A stretch of 64,000 nt of DNA from Aureimonas frigidaquae. Its GTDB lineage: Bacteria > Pseudomonadota > Alphaproteobacteria > Rhizobiales > Rhizobiaceae. The stretch lies in the NCBI RefSeq assembly GCF_001463905.1, contig NZ_BBWR01000011.1, positions 1 to 64,000 of the forward strand. Direction: 5' to 3'. The notes under the pieces were generated by a model that was not told the origin of the DNA, searched no databases, and was given only the letters and a program-made list of their open reading frames with translations. Positions within the stretch are counted from its first letter, which is position 1. The number at the start of each line of letters is the position of its first letter. This document shows positions 41,683 through 50,136 of this stretch, one piece after another. Both the position numbers and the translations under genes were made by a program.

Positions 41683-42317
41683 GCGCACGCAACGCGATCC
41701 TGCGGCGCATCGATGCCGCGCTGGGCCCCGCCCGTTCGGCCGACACGATCCGCGCCGAGGCGGCTGCGCTTCTCGAAGATCCGCAGAGTGTGCGCCCGCC
41801 GGCCGCGCAGGGCGATCTGACGACCCGCTTCATGGATGCGGTCGGCCGCCTGCCCCCCGGCGCATCCGTGGAACGGATCGCCGGAATGGCGGCGCTGCCC
41901 GCCGCGGTCCGTGCCCGCCTGGACGCGCTCGGGCGCCCGCCACGCCTGAAGATCCAACCCGTCGCCGAACTGGCGGAACTCGACTTCGCCGGCGCGGGCA
42001 TCGCGCGGGACGAGGCCGTCAACGATGGCGTATCCCTGTCGCTCGCCCGGACGGCCATCGCCGAGACGGCCAGCCTCGTGCTGCGCTCGGGCCCGGACAT
42101 GCCGATCCTCGACGCTTTCCTTCCGCTGCATCACATCGTGGCCGTGCCGGCCTCGGGCATCGTCCCCTTCCTGGACGATGCGCTGGCAACGGCGGATCTG
42201 GCCGCCAGCCGCAACCTCGTCATCGTGACGGGGCCGAGCGGCACCACCGATATCGAGGGAAGCCTCGTCATCGGCGTGCATGGCCCCGCCACGCTGCACA
42301 TCGTCGTCGTGGACTGA
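41679..42317 (+). CDS. lutC: Lactate utilisation protein C
   Basis: 212 residues of LUD domain. SARNAILRRIDAAL opens the protein, GVSLSLARTAIAETASLVL and HHIVAVPASGIVPF lie in the core, and VTGPSGTTDIEGSLVIGVHG near the end is the LutC signature. It completes the lactate oxidation complex in the cytosol. It begins in an ATGA overlap with lutB, and its stop is only eight bases from the pabB start, so transcription very probably continues into the p-aminobenzoate genes. Confidence 0.93.
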   Translation: MSARNAILRRIDAALGPARSADTIRAEAAALLEDPQSVRPPAAQGDLTTRFMDAVGRLPPGASVERIAGMAALPAAVRARLDALGRPPRLKIQPVAELAELDFAGAGIARDEAVNDGVSLSLARTAIAETASLVLRSGPDMPILDAFLPLHHIVAVPASGIVPFLDDALATADLAASRNLVIVTGPSGTTDIEGSLVIGVHGPATLHIVVVD

Positions 42318-42325
42318 CACTCCGC

Positions 42326-43696
42326 ATGTGGACGCGCCGTCTGCCCGCCATATCGCCCTTCGAGGCGGCCCGCCGCATGCGTCCGCTCGGCGGCCTCGCC
42401 TTCCTGGACAGCGCCCAGCCGGACTCGCCCCTGTCGCAACGCTCCTTTGCCGCGGCCGCGCCCTTCGCGCGGGTCGATATCCGGCTGGCCGATGGCGGGC
42501 TCGACAGGCTGGAGGCTGCGCTGCGGCCCTATCGGACGGCATCCACCGACGGATGGATGCCCGGCGCGGCGATCGGCTACGTCGCCTACGACCTCGCCCA
42601 TCGGCTGGAACGCCTCGTCGCGCCGCCGGACCTTCGCCCCGACACGCGGCTCGCCCATTTCGGCCTGTATGGCGCCGTCGTGACATTCGATCATGCGACC
42701 GGCGCTGTCGTCGCATCGAGCGCCGGCTTCAATGCCGCGCTCGATGCGAGCGCACCTGCCGAGCATCGGCACCGGGAAGCCGAACGCCAGTTCGACGCGC
42801 TGGCCGCCGCCCTGTCCGACGCGCCGCCGCCCCTGCCGGACAATCCGCCCCTGCGGGACTTTACCTCGAACCTCTCGCCCGACGCGTACCGGGCGGCCGT
42901 GAACCGCGTGCGCGCCTATATCCGCGAGGGGGATATCTACCAGGCCAACATCGCGCAGACCTTCACCCACCACTTGCCGCCCGGCTACGATCCCCTGGCC
43001 TTCCATGCCCGGCTGCGCACGCTCAACCCGGCGCCCTTCGCGGCATACCTCGAAATGCCGGGCGAGACGCTCATTTCCTCGTCTCCCGAGCGTTTCCTGT
43101 CGCTGGTGGAGGGCCGGGTGGAGACGCGCCCGATCAAGGGCACGGCGCGCCGACCGGCCGATCCGGCCGCGGCACCGGCGGCCGACCGCGCGGCGGCGCG
43201 CGCTCTTGCGGCCTCGGTGAAGGACCGCGCCGAGAACGTGATGATCGTGGATCTTCTGCGCAACGATCTGTCCCGCGTCTGCACGCCGGACTCCGTCGAG
43301 GTTCCGGCCCTCTGCCAGGTCGAGACCTACGCCTCCGTCCACCACCTCGTCTCCGTGGTGGAGGGCCGGTTGCGCCCCGGGCTCACCGCGCTCGACCTCC
43401 TCGCCGCCACCTTTCCGGGCGGATCGATCACCGGAGCGCCGAAGATCCGGGCCATGGATATCATCACGCAGATCGAGCAGCAGCGGCGCGGCGTCTATTG
43501 CGGAAGCATCGGCTATATCGGCTTTGACGGGCGGATGGACCTCAACATCGCCATCCGAACCGCCAGCTTCACGCCGGAAAGCGTAGCGCTGTCGGCCGGC
43601 GGCGGCATCACCATCCTGTCCGACCCGGAGGCCGAGCGCGACGAAAGCCTGGCCAAGGCGGCACGCCTTCTGGCCGCCTTCGGAGACGACGCATGA
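42326..43696 (+). CDS. pabB: Aminodeoxychorismate synthase component I
   Basis: 456 residues of chorismate-binding fold. The diagnostic PIKGTARR contains the lysine that separates PabB from anthranilate synthase, which has PIAGT. Other landmarks are DIYQANIAQTF, MIVDLLRNDLSRVC, TFPGGSITGAPKIRAMDII and RMDLNIAIRT. It aminates chorismate to 4-amino-4-deoxychorismate, using ammonia from the PabA subunit encoded next (ATGA overlap). A lyase (PabC) is needed for p-aminobenzoate but is not visible here. It follows lutC by eight bases, an unusual operon partner. Confidence 0.92.
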   Translation: MWTRRLPAISPFEAARRMRPLGGLAFLDSAQPDSPLSQRSFAAAAPFARVDIRLADGGLDRLEAALRPYRTASTDGWMPGAAIGYVAYDLAHRLERLVAPPDLRPDTRLAHFGLYGAVVTFDHATGAVVASSAGFNAALDASAPAEHRHREAERQFDALAAALSDAPPPLPDNPPLRDFTSNLSPDAYRAAVNRVRAYIREGDIYQANIAQTFTHHLPPGYDPLAFHARLRTLNPAPFAAYLEMPGETLISSSPERFLSLVEGRVETRPIKGTARRPADPAAAPAADRAAARALAASVKDRAENVMIVDLLRNDLSRVCTPDSVEVPALCQVETYASVHHLVSVVEGRLRPGLTALDLLAATFPGGSITGAPKIRAMDIITQIEQQRRGVYCGSIGYIGFDGRMDLNIAIRTASFTPESVALSAGGGITILSDPEAERDESLAKAARLLAAFGDDA

Positions 43697-44286
43697 TCGT
43701 GATGATCGACAATTACGACAGCTTCGTCTTCAACCTGGCGCGCTACCTGGAACGTCTGGGCGAGGACGTCACCGTTCTGCGCAACGACGGCACGGACATC
43801 GAGGGGATCCTGGCCCTTTCGCCGGACGCCATCGTCATCTCGCCCGGGCCCTGCACCCCGCGTGAAGCCGGCATATCGATCGATCTCGTCACGCAGCTGT
43901 CCGGGCGGCTGCCGATCCTGGGCGTCTGCCTCGGGCATCAGGTCATCGGCGCGGCTTTCGGCGGGGTGGTCACCCATGCCGGGCGCCCGCTGCATGGCCA
44001 GGCCTCACCCCTGCATCATACGGGGCACAACCTCTTCCAGGGCGTACCCGATCTGGCGCAAGCCGGCCGCTACCACTCGCTGATCGTGCAGGAAACGCCC
44101 GTCATGGCCGAGGCGCTGGTGGTGGATGCGCGCTCGCCGGAGGGCGAGATCATGGCGCTGACCCACCGCCTTCACCCGACCTACGGCATCCAGTTCCATC
44201 CCGAATCCGTGCTGACACCACACGGGATGGAGATACTCGCCAATTTTACAGCGCGGATCCGGACGCCACGAGCCACTGCGGGTTGA
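43693..44286 (+). CDS. pabA: Aminodeoxychorismate synthase component II, glutamine amidotransferase
   Basis: 197 residues of class I amidotransferase. The catalytic triad is visible: Cys in LGVCLGHQVIG, and His and Glu in GIQFHPESVLTPHG. MIDNYDSFVFNLARYL and ISPGPCTP are PabA/TrpG markers. It supplies ammonia from glutamine to PabB. In many bacteria this subunit also serves anthranilate synthase, and I cannot tell from this window whether it is shared. Its 3' end overlaps the convergent DHFR-like gene by 41 bases. Confidence 0.93.
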   Translation: MIVMIDNYDSFVFNLARYLERLGEDVTVLRNDGTDIEGILALSPDAIVISPGPCTPREAGISIDLVTQLSGRLPILGVCLGHQVIGAAFGGVVTHAGRPLHGQASPLHHTGHNLFQGVPDLAQAGRYHSLIVQETPVMAEALVVDARSPEGEIMALTHRLHPTYGIQFHPESVLTPHGMEILANFTARIRTPRATAG

Positions 44287-44653
44287 ACCAGCGATCTGCC
44301 GGCCCGTCATATGGCATACGATTGACGTCCCAGTGCCGGACGAAGGGCGCATAGACGTCCCACACCGCCGGCCCGCCGCCGATATAGACGACCCGGTCGG
44401 AAAAGCGCGACAGGACCGTTGCCGGGTCTTCGTGTGAGCGGATCTCCACGATGGTGCGGTCCGACCGGGCAAAGTCGGGAAAGGATGCCACTGTGCGCGG
44501 ACCGGCGATCAGGACGTGCCCCCGCGTGATCTCGAAGAATCGCTCCACATCCTCCACGAAGGGACGCTCGCGCGCCCCCTCCCACGGCAGAACGCCGTTC
44601 AGTCCGATCTGACCGCTCTGCCCGATGGCGCAGATGACGCGGATGTCCGCCAT
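44246..44653 (-). CDS. Short dihydrofolate reductase-like protein
   Basis: 135 residues against about 160 for FolA. ICAIGQSGQIGLNGVLPWEG matches the DHFR N-terminus (IGxxGxLPW), VLIAGPRTVASFP the NADPH-binding region, and VVYIGGGPAVWDVYAPFV the conserved glycine block. The final strands usual for FolA are replaced by a short WDVNRMPYDGPADRWFNP ending. It may reduce dihydrofolate, which would fit its place against the pab genes, or be a DHFR relative with another substrate. The start at 44653 is the first sensible ATG; reading further upstream would run antisense through the Crp-type gene's neighbourhood. Confidence 0.72.
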   Translation of the reverse strand: MADIRVICAIGQSGQIGLNGVLPWEGARERPFVEDVERFFEITRGHVLIAGPRTVASFPDFARSDRTIVEIRSHEDPATVLSRFSDRVVYIGGGPAVWDVYAPFVRHWDVNRMPYDGPADRWFNPQWLVASGSAL

Positions 44654-44682
44654 GTGGTTCTTCCTCCCCTTCGCGCGGTGGA

Positions 44683-45420
44683 TCAGGCGCTCGCGGCTTC
44701 CGGAAACCAGCTCGCGTCGATCTGGTACATGCGGTCGACGAAGTCGATTTCGTAGCCGAGCCGCTCCGGGTTGAGAAGCTCCATCACGCGCCCGTCGCGC
44801 CGCAGATGACCCTGTTCCTCGAGCAGGCGCAAGGCGCGGTTGACGGAGACGACCGACAATCCGACCACATCGCCGATCAGCTCCTGCGACAGCGGATTGA
44901 CGAAGGCCCCGCCCTCGAGCGCGCCGGCAATGCGCTGGCGCGCGCGGCACTGCATCAGGAACAGGGCGACGCGGTCGCGTGCATTCATGCTGGAGGCGGC
45001 CCGCAGCCGATCCATCATCGATACCCGCTCCAGCGATACGAACGTGAAGAACAGGGCCGCGATCCGAGGATAGTTGGCGAAAGCCTCCCGCAGCCCGGCC
45101 TTGGGAAAAGGGCACAGTTCGACATCCGTCGCGGCCGTGTAGACGAGGGTCGATTGTGCGCAGCCGAGCTGGCTGACGCCGACCACATCGCCGGGGTGAA
45201 ACAGTTCGGTGACGATCTGGTCTCCTTCCAGGTCCGTCGTATGGGCGTAGAGCCACCCCTGACGCACGACATAGATATCCGAAAACTCTGCATTGCCGGC
45301 GATGATGGGCCGGCGCCGCGGGTAGCGCTCCGTGCGCCCCTCCATCGTCGCCAGGAAACGGCTCTCCTCCCGCGTCAGGTCGAGATAGTGCGAAAGCTTG
45401 GCAACCAGACAACTCTTCAT
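44683..45420 (-). CDS. Crp/Fnr-family transcriptional regulator
   Basis: 245 residues. A cyclic-nucleotide-binding-like beta-roll (about residues 25-135, with DIYVVRQGWLYAHTTDLEGD and ELFHPGDVVGVSQL) is followed by a dimer helix and a C-terminal winged HTH with NPLSQELIGDVVGLSVVSVNRALRLLEEQG. It has no FNR-type N-terminal cysteine cluster, and the cAMP contact residues are not obvious, so the signal is unknown. The start at 45420 gives the usual N-terminus; a GTG at 45450 is possible. It lies 29 bases upstream of the DHFR-like gene on the same strand and may be cotranscribed with it. Confidence 0.9.
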   Translation of the reverse strand: MKSCLVAKLSHYLDLTREESRFLATMEGRTERYPRRRPIIAGNAEFSDIYVVRQGWLYAHTTDLEGDQIVTELFHPGDVVGVSQLGCAQSTLVYTAATDVELCPFPKAGLREAFANYPRIAALFFTFVSLERVSMMDRLRAASSMNARDRVALFLMQCRARQRIAGALEGGAFVNPLSQELIGDVVGLSVVSVNRALRLLEEQGHLRRDGRVMELLNPERLGYEIDFVDRMYQIDASWFPEAASA

Positions 45421-45571
45421 CTGCGCATGAACTCGCGAGCCGATGACCACAGGCCGGACGATGTAACGTTATGATATTTCATGCTTTCACCCTGGAATTG
45501 TGAGCCGGCAATAGGTGCCCGTCAAAGCTTTATTCGATTGGCCCGCGAGTCGGCAGGATTTAAGCCGTTAA

Positions 45572-46108
45572 ATGCAACTTCCCCTCCCCGGCTTCTATAG
45601 ATCGCTCATGGATGAACTTTCATACCCTCTCCGGGCGAACCGTTCGGGAACGAGCGCTGCTGATCCCGAGCCGAGCGACCTGCCGCTGGTGCGTTCGCTT
45701 CTGTCGATTTCCAAGTCGACCCGCGCGTTCCTGACGCTGATGCTGGCAGAGATCGACCTTCATCTCGGACAGGACCAGCTTGTCGCCGGGCTGGAGCCGG
45801 GCCGCGCAATCAGCGTGTCGGAGCTTGCCGACCGGATCGCCGTGCGGCCGTCCACCGTATCCAAGATGCTCGATCGGCTCGTCGACAAGAATTTGGTGCA
45901 GCGCACCGTGAGCAGCGAGGATGCACGCCGCACCATGGTCGTGCTGACGCAGGCCGGACTGGAAATCCGTCCGCGCGTCGAAGCCGTCTGGGCGCGCCTC
46001 GAAAAGGAACTGGCCGGGGCCATGACCGTGGAAGAGGCCGATACGCTCGCCACGGCGATGAACCGCATGGAAACGCTCCTCGCCACCAAGCTTCGCCGGC
46101 ATCGCTGA
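45572..46108 (+). CDS. MarR-family transcriptional regulator
   Basis: 178 residues. A divergent N-terminal tail precedes the winged-helix core: SVSELADRIAVRPSTVSKML is the recognition helix region and RTVSSEDARRTMVVLTQAG the wing with its conserved DxRR. Flanking helices would form the dimer. An ATG at 45608 could also be the start; neither has a clear ribosome site. It faces away from the Crp-type gene across about 150 bases, including TAACGTTA at 45464-45471, and reads toward the opg operon. The ligand and targets are unknown. Confidence 0.88.
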   Translation: MQLPLPGFYRSLMDELSYPLRANRSGTSAADPEPSDLPLVRSLLSISKSTRAFLTLMLAEIDLHLGQDQLVAGLEPGRAISVSELADRIAVRPSTVSKMLDRLVDKNLVQRTVSSEDARRTMVVLTQAGLEIRPRVEAVWARLEKELAGAMTVEEADTLATAMNRMETLLATKLRRHR

Positions 46109-46150
46109 CCTTTTCGCATCGCAATCCGCCGTAAATTTCGCCCAATGATG

Positions 46151-46175
46151 GTTCAAACGGTTCAGAAGCCGTTCA
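46151..46175 (+). promoter_or_regulatory. Triple GTTCA direct repeat upstream of opgG
   Basis: GTTCA occurs at 46151, 46160 and 46171, with centres 9 and 11 bases apart. The last two also form an inverted pair AACGG/CCGTT with 8 bases between. Direct repeats near one helical turn apart are usual for OmpR/PhoB-type regulators, so this may be the control site of the glucan operon. Confidence 0.4.
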
Positions 46176-46238
46176 TGAGCTTTATGTATGGTGCGCCCAA
46201 CACCGCGTAGGGTGCTGGAACAATCGGCGTTTTTGCGT

Positions 46239-47933
46239 ATGCTCACATCACGATCCCGGAAGAAGAATCTCGATCCCTTGAATTCCCCGTTCTCGACCAC
46301 GCGACGCGCCGCCATGGGCTATGGCCTCGGCGGCATCATGACGGCAATTCTGGCCGGGCGCGCCTATGCGCAGACCGCCGAGCCGGTCCCCACGCAGGAA
46401 ACGCCGCCACCCGATGCTGCCCCGGCCCCGGCGCCGGAGGCTCCCCCGCCGGCCGACCCGACCGTGGTCGATCTGAACAATTTCAGCTTCGATGCCCTGT
46501 CCGAAGCCATGCGCAACCGCGCCGCACAGCCCTATGCCGGGCCGCCCAACGATCTTCCGCAGCCGATCCAGGACCTGGATTACGACGGCTATCGCCGCAT
46601 CCTGTTCCGGCGCGACCGCACCGTCTGGGCGAACGATCCGTTCAATTTCCACCTTCAGGCCTATTTCCCGGGCTTCCTCTACAAGGTGACGACCCGCGTC
46701 CTGATCGGCGACGGGACGCGTTTTTCGCTCTATCCCTTCTCCGGCTCGGATTTCGAATTCCTCGCGCCGCTGGATGCCGAGCTCTATCAGAACCTCCAGC
46801 TCCCGGGCGTTGCCGGCTTCCGGCTGAACTATCCGCTCGACCGGCCCGATCGCTTCGACGAGCTGGTGTCCTTCCTGGGCGCCAGTTACTTCCGTGCGCT
46901 GGGCATGGGCAATCGCTACGGCCTGTCCGCGCGCGGCCTCGCGCTCAACACCGCCACCAGCGTGGCGGAGGAATTCCCCCGCTTCTCGGCCTTCTACCTG
47001 ATCCAGCCCAAGGAAGGCGATCGCACGATCCAGATCTTCGCGGAAATGGACAGCCCGAGCGTGACGGGCGCCTATTCCTTCCTGATCCGGCCGGGCGCGG
47101 AAACGGTGATCGACGTTACCAAACGTCTCTATTTCCGCCAGCCCGTGGAACGGCTCGGCGTCGCCCCGCTGACCTCCATGTACTTCTTCGGAGAGAACGA
47201 CCACCCCGAGCGGGAGGACTTCCGTCCGGAGGTGCACGACAGCGACGGGCTGTTCATCGAGCGCGTGAATGGCGAGCGTCTCTGGCGCCCCCTGAAGAAC
47301 CCGACCGAGCTGGCCCTGTCCTATTTCGGCGAGTCGTCGCCGCGCCGGTTCGGCCTTCTCCAGCGCGACCGTGAGTTCGACCATTACCAGGATGTCGAGG
47401 CCCGCTACGAGGTCCGCCCCTCGCTCATCATCGAGCCGCAGGGTGATTGGGGCCGCGGCGTGGTGCAGCTCGTGGAGATCCCGACCGAGTCCGAGGTGAA
47501 CGACAATATCGTCGCCTTCTGGGTTCCGGAGGAGCGGCCGGAGGCCGGCAGCCAGTACGAGTTCCGCTACCGCATGCGCTGGGGCATGCTCGAGGAGATG
47601 CGCAGCGACGTCGCCGTCGTCCTGGGCAGCTTCGCCGGGCTGGGCGGCAATGCCGCCCATACGGGCGATATCGGCACCCGCCGCTTCGAGATCAATTTCG
47701 ATGGCGGCACGGCGGCCAACATGCCGGCCGGATCGGTGGTCGAGCCCATCGTGGACGTGCCAGCCAATGCGCGCATCGAGCATGTGGGCGTCAACCGCCT
47801 GCCGGGCGGCGGGTGGCGCCTGTCGCTCGAACTGGAAAAGCTGGATAACGCGCCGGTCGAGTTGCGGGCCAAGCTGGCCGTCGGCGGCCGCGTGGTCAGC
47901 GAAACCTGGCTCTACCAGTGGATCGGGCAATGA
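46239..47933 (+). CDS. opgG: Periplasmic glucan biosynthesis protein OpgG/OpgD (MdoG)
   Basis: 564 residues from this start. A twin-arginine signal (FSTTRRAAMGYGLGGIMTAI, cleavage near AYAQ) shows export of a folded protein. A Pro/Ala-rich linker follows, then the MdoG domain: DLDYDGYRRILFRRDR, VWANDPFNFHLQAYFPGFLY, RYGLSARGLALNTA, TSMYFFGENDHPE and LFIERVNGERLWRPLKNP. The Tat signal is closer to OpgD than OpgG usage in enterics. It shapes osmoregulated periplasmic glucans made by OpgH. An ATG at 46188 in the same frame is the alternative start; I chose 46239 because it gives a normal-length Tat n-region. Confidence 0.9.
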   Translation: MLTSRSRKKNLDPLNSPFSTTRRAAMGYGLGGIMTAILAGRAYAQTAEPVPTQETPPPDAAPAPAPEAPPPADPTVVDLNNFSFDALSEAMRNRAAQPYAGPPNDLPQPIQDLDYDGYRRILFRRDRTVWANDPFNFHLQAYFPGFLYKVTTRVLIGDGTRFSLYPFSGSDFEFLAPLDAELYQNLQLPGVAGFRLNYPLDRPDRFDELVSFLGASYFRALGMGNRYGLSARGLALNTATSVAEEFPRFSAFYLIQPKEGDRTIQIFAEMDSPSVTGAYSFLIRPGAETVIDVTKRLYFRQPVERLGVAPLTSMYFFGENDHPEREDFRPEVHDSDGLFIERVNGERLWRPLKNPTELALSYFGESSPRRFGLLQRDREFDHYQDVEARYEVRPSLIIEPQGDWGRGVVQLVEIPTESEVNDNIVAFWVPEERPEAGSQYEFRYRMRWGMLEEMRSDVAVVLGSFAGLGGNAAHTGDIGTRRFEINFDGGTAANMPAGSVVEPIVDVPANARIEHVGVNRLPGGGWRLSLELEKLDNAPVELRAKLAVGGRVVSETWLYQWIGQ

Positions 47934-48259
47934 TCGCCGCGCATCCGGCCGACATGACGGGCACGGGTACGGGCGCGAGCGCGGGTCTGCACGGGACGGT
48001 TCCCGATATCCCGGCCGGCATTCTCGTCGGCCGGCCGGACCTCTCCGAGGATGAGGTACGTGCGGCCATCGTGGAACGGCTGGCCTTCGAGAAGCGCCAC
48101 GGGCCGGAGCCGGAGGTGGTCCTGCTGGCGGCCCGGCTCGGCAAGCGCAAGGCGCTGGCCTTTCTGCGCAAGCTGGTTCTGCCGCCGCCGCGCGGCAGGC
48201 TGGACATGCCCGAGCAGCCCATCCTGCGGTCGCATTACGGCGTGACTTCGCACGATTGA
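47930..48259 (+). CDS. Small conserved-looking protein between opgG and opgH, unknown
   Basis: 109 residues, soluble, no signal or helix pair. The core ILVGRPDLSEDEVRAAIVER and LLAARLGKRKALAFLRKLVL is helical and basic; the N-terminus has a Thr-Gly repeat (MTGTGTGAS). Its ATG overlaps the opgG stop (ATGA) and opgH follows 57 bases later, so it is inside the glucan operon and translationally coupled to opgG. I do not recognise a family. A role in controlling or assembling the glucan machinery is inference from position. Confidence 0.7.
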   Translation: MIAAHPADMTGTGTGASAGLHGTVPDIPAGILVGRPDLSEDEVRAAIVERLAFEKRHGPEPEVVLLAARLGKRKALAFLRKLVLPPPRGRLDMPEQPILRSHYGVTSHD

Positions 48260-48316
48260 AGGTCCATAACCTCGCGCGTCGGCGTTACGCGCCCGGAACA
48301 TCGGATTTAAGAGCAC

Positions 48317-50122
48317 TTGGTCGTCCTAGGCAGACTCATCTTCGCGCTGGTGGCGCTTGCGCTTGCGGTGCTGGCCGGCTTCCTTTTCGCGACCGTCATC
48401 ACGGCCAACGGGGCCACATGGCTGCATTTTGCGCAGATCGTGCTTCTGATCGTCTGCTGCATGTGGCTCGCCTGGGGCTTCAACACCGCCGTGGCGGGCA
48501 TTTTCTTTTCCCGCACCCGGCCGACGCGGCGCGCGGGCGTCCTGGCCCCCGTCTCATCCAACCGCACCGCAATTCTGATGCCCGTCTATAACGAGGACGC
48601 GGCCGCCGTCATGGCGCGTGTCGCCGCCATGATCGAGGGCCTTCGGCGGATCCGGCGGCTCGATGGGTTCGACGTCCTGATCCTGTCCGATTCCACCAAG
48701 CCGGAAGCGGTGGAAGCGGAACGCCGCGCCGTCTTCGAAGTGGCCGGCGCGCTGGAGACGGGAACCCATCTCTATTACCGCCACCGGGAAAAGAACACCA
48801 ACCGCAAGGCTGGCAACATCGCCGAATTCGTCACCCAGCAGGGCGGGGCCTATGCCTATATGCTCGTGCTGGACGCCGACAGCCTGATGCGGCCGGAGAC
48901 GATGGTCGAGATGGTCGCCCGCATGGACGACGATCCCGAGCTGGCCCTCCTGCAGACGCAGCCGCTCATCATCAACCGGCGCACTCTGTTCGGCCGGGCG
49001 CTGCAATTCTCGGCAGCCCTATACTCGCCCTTCTTCTCACGCGGGATCGCCGCCCTGCAGGGCCGCGAAGGCCCGTTCTGGGGCCACAACGCCATCATCC
49101 GGACGCGTGCCTTCGCCCAGAGCTGCGGCCTGCCGCATCTGTCGGGCCAGCCGCCCTTCGGTGGCCATATCCTCAGCCACGATTTCGTCGAGGCTGCGCT
49201 TCTGGCGCGCGACGGCTGGAAGGTGCGTGTGGATCCCGAGCTGGAAGGCTCCTTCGAGGAAGCACCCTCGAACCTCATCGAATATGCCAAGCGGGATCGC
49301 CGCTGGTGCCAGGGCAATCTGCAGCACGGTCGCCTGGTGGCGGCACCGCGCATCGCCTTCTGGAGCCGCGTTGCCATGATCAGCGGGATCATGGCCTATG
49401 CCGCCTCGCCCATATGGCTCGTCTTCCTGATCGTCTCCATGCTGGATCCGATCCTGGCGCCAGCGCCGAACTACTTCCCGGGCGACAGCCTCTTTCCGGT
49501 CTTCCCCCGGCCGGAGACGACCAAGGCGCTCCTGCTCCTGCTCGGCATTTTCACGCTGCTGCTCCTGCCCAAGACGCTGATCGCTTTCCGCACGGCCTTT
49601 TCGCACCGGGCGGCCCGCTTCGGCGGCAGCATCGCCGTCCTGATGGGCGCGACCTGCGAGCTTATCCTGACCAGCGCGCTCGCGCCGATCATGATGCTGT
49701 TCCAGTCCAAGGCCGTTGCCGAAATCTTGATGGCGCGTGACAGCGGGTGGCCATCGACGGATCGCGACGATGAGGGGCTGCCGCTCTCGACCGCCTTCGC
49801 GGCGAGCTGGTGGATGGTGATCGTCGGGGCGCTGCTCCTGGTGACGACCTTCATCTATGCGATCAATCTCTTCCTGTGGGTCCTGCCGATCGCGCTCCCG
49901 CTGCTCGTCGCGCCCTTCTTTATCTCCTTCACGGGGGACCCGACTCTGGGCGACAAGGCACGCGCCATGTCGATCTTCGCCACGCCGTTCGAGATCGCTC
50001 CCGAACCCGTGATCCGCGCCTCAGAAGCCTGGCGCCAACGCCTTGCCGGCGAACAGAAGACACTATCTCAACCGCGAAGGGACTCGCGGACCGTAAAGGT
50101 CGAGACGGCCGCCAGAGGCTGA
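48317..50122 (+). CDS. opgH: Glucan biosynthesis glucosyltransferase OpgH (MdoH)
   Basis: 601 residues, shorter than the roughly 850 of E. coli MdoH but usual for the alphaproteobacterial form, which lacks the long N-terminal part. Two N-terminal helices lead to a GT2 domain: ILMPVYNEDAAAVMARVA, YMLVLDADSLMRPETMVEM (DxD), EAPSNLIEYAKRDRRWCQGN (R-x-x-R-W acceptor motif). Four to six helices follow to form the translocation channel. It polymerises UDP-glucose into the beta-1,2 glucan backbone. The start codon is TTG at 48317; an in-frame TAA just upstream rules out a longer form. Confidence 0.92.
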   Translation: MVVLGRLIFALVALALAVLAGFLFATVITANGATWLHFAQIVLLIVCCMWLAWGFNTAVAGIFFSRTRPTRRAGVLAPVSSNRTAILMPVYNEDAAAVMARVAAMIEGLRRIRRLDGFDVLILSDSTKPEAVEAERRAVFEVAGALETGTHLYYRHREKNTNRKAGNIAEFVTQQGGAYAYMLVLDADSLMRPETMVEMVARMDDDPELALLQTQPLIINRRTLFGRALQFSAALYSPFFSRGIAALQGREGPFWGHNAIIRTRAFAQSCGLPHLSGQPPFGGHILSHDFVEAALLARDGWKVRVDPELEGSFEEAPSNLIEYAKRDRRWCQGNLQHGRLVAAPRIAFWSRVAMISGIMAYAASPIWLVFLIVSMLDPILAPAPNYFPGDSLFPVFPRPETTKALLLLLGIFTLLLLPKTLIAFRTAFSHRAARFGGSIAVLMGATCELILTSALAPIMMLFQSKAVAEILMARDSGWPSTDRDDEGLPLSTAFAASWWMVIVGALLLVTTFIYAINLFLWVLPIALPLLVAPFFISFTGDPTLGDKARAMSIFATPFEIAPEPVIRASEAWRQRLAGEQKTLSQPRRDSRTVKVETAARG

Positions 50123-50136
50123 AGGTCAATGCATCC

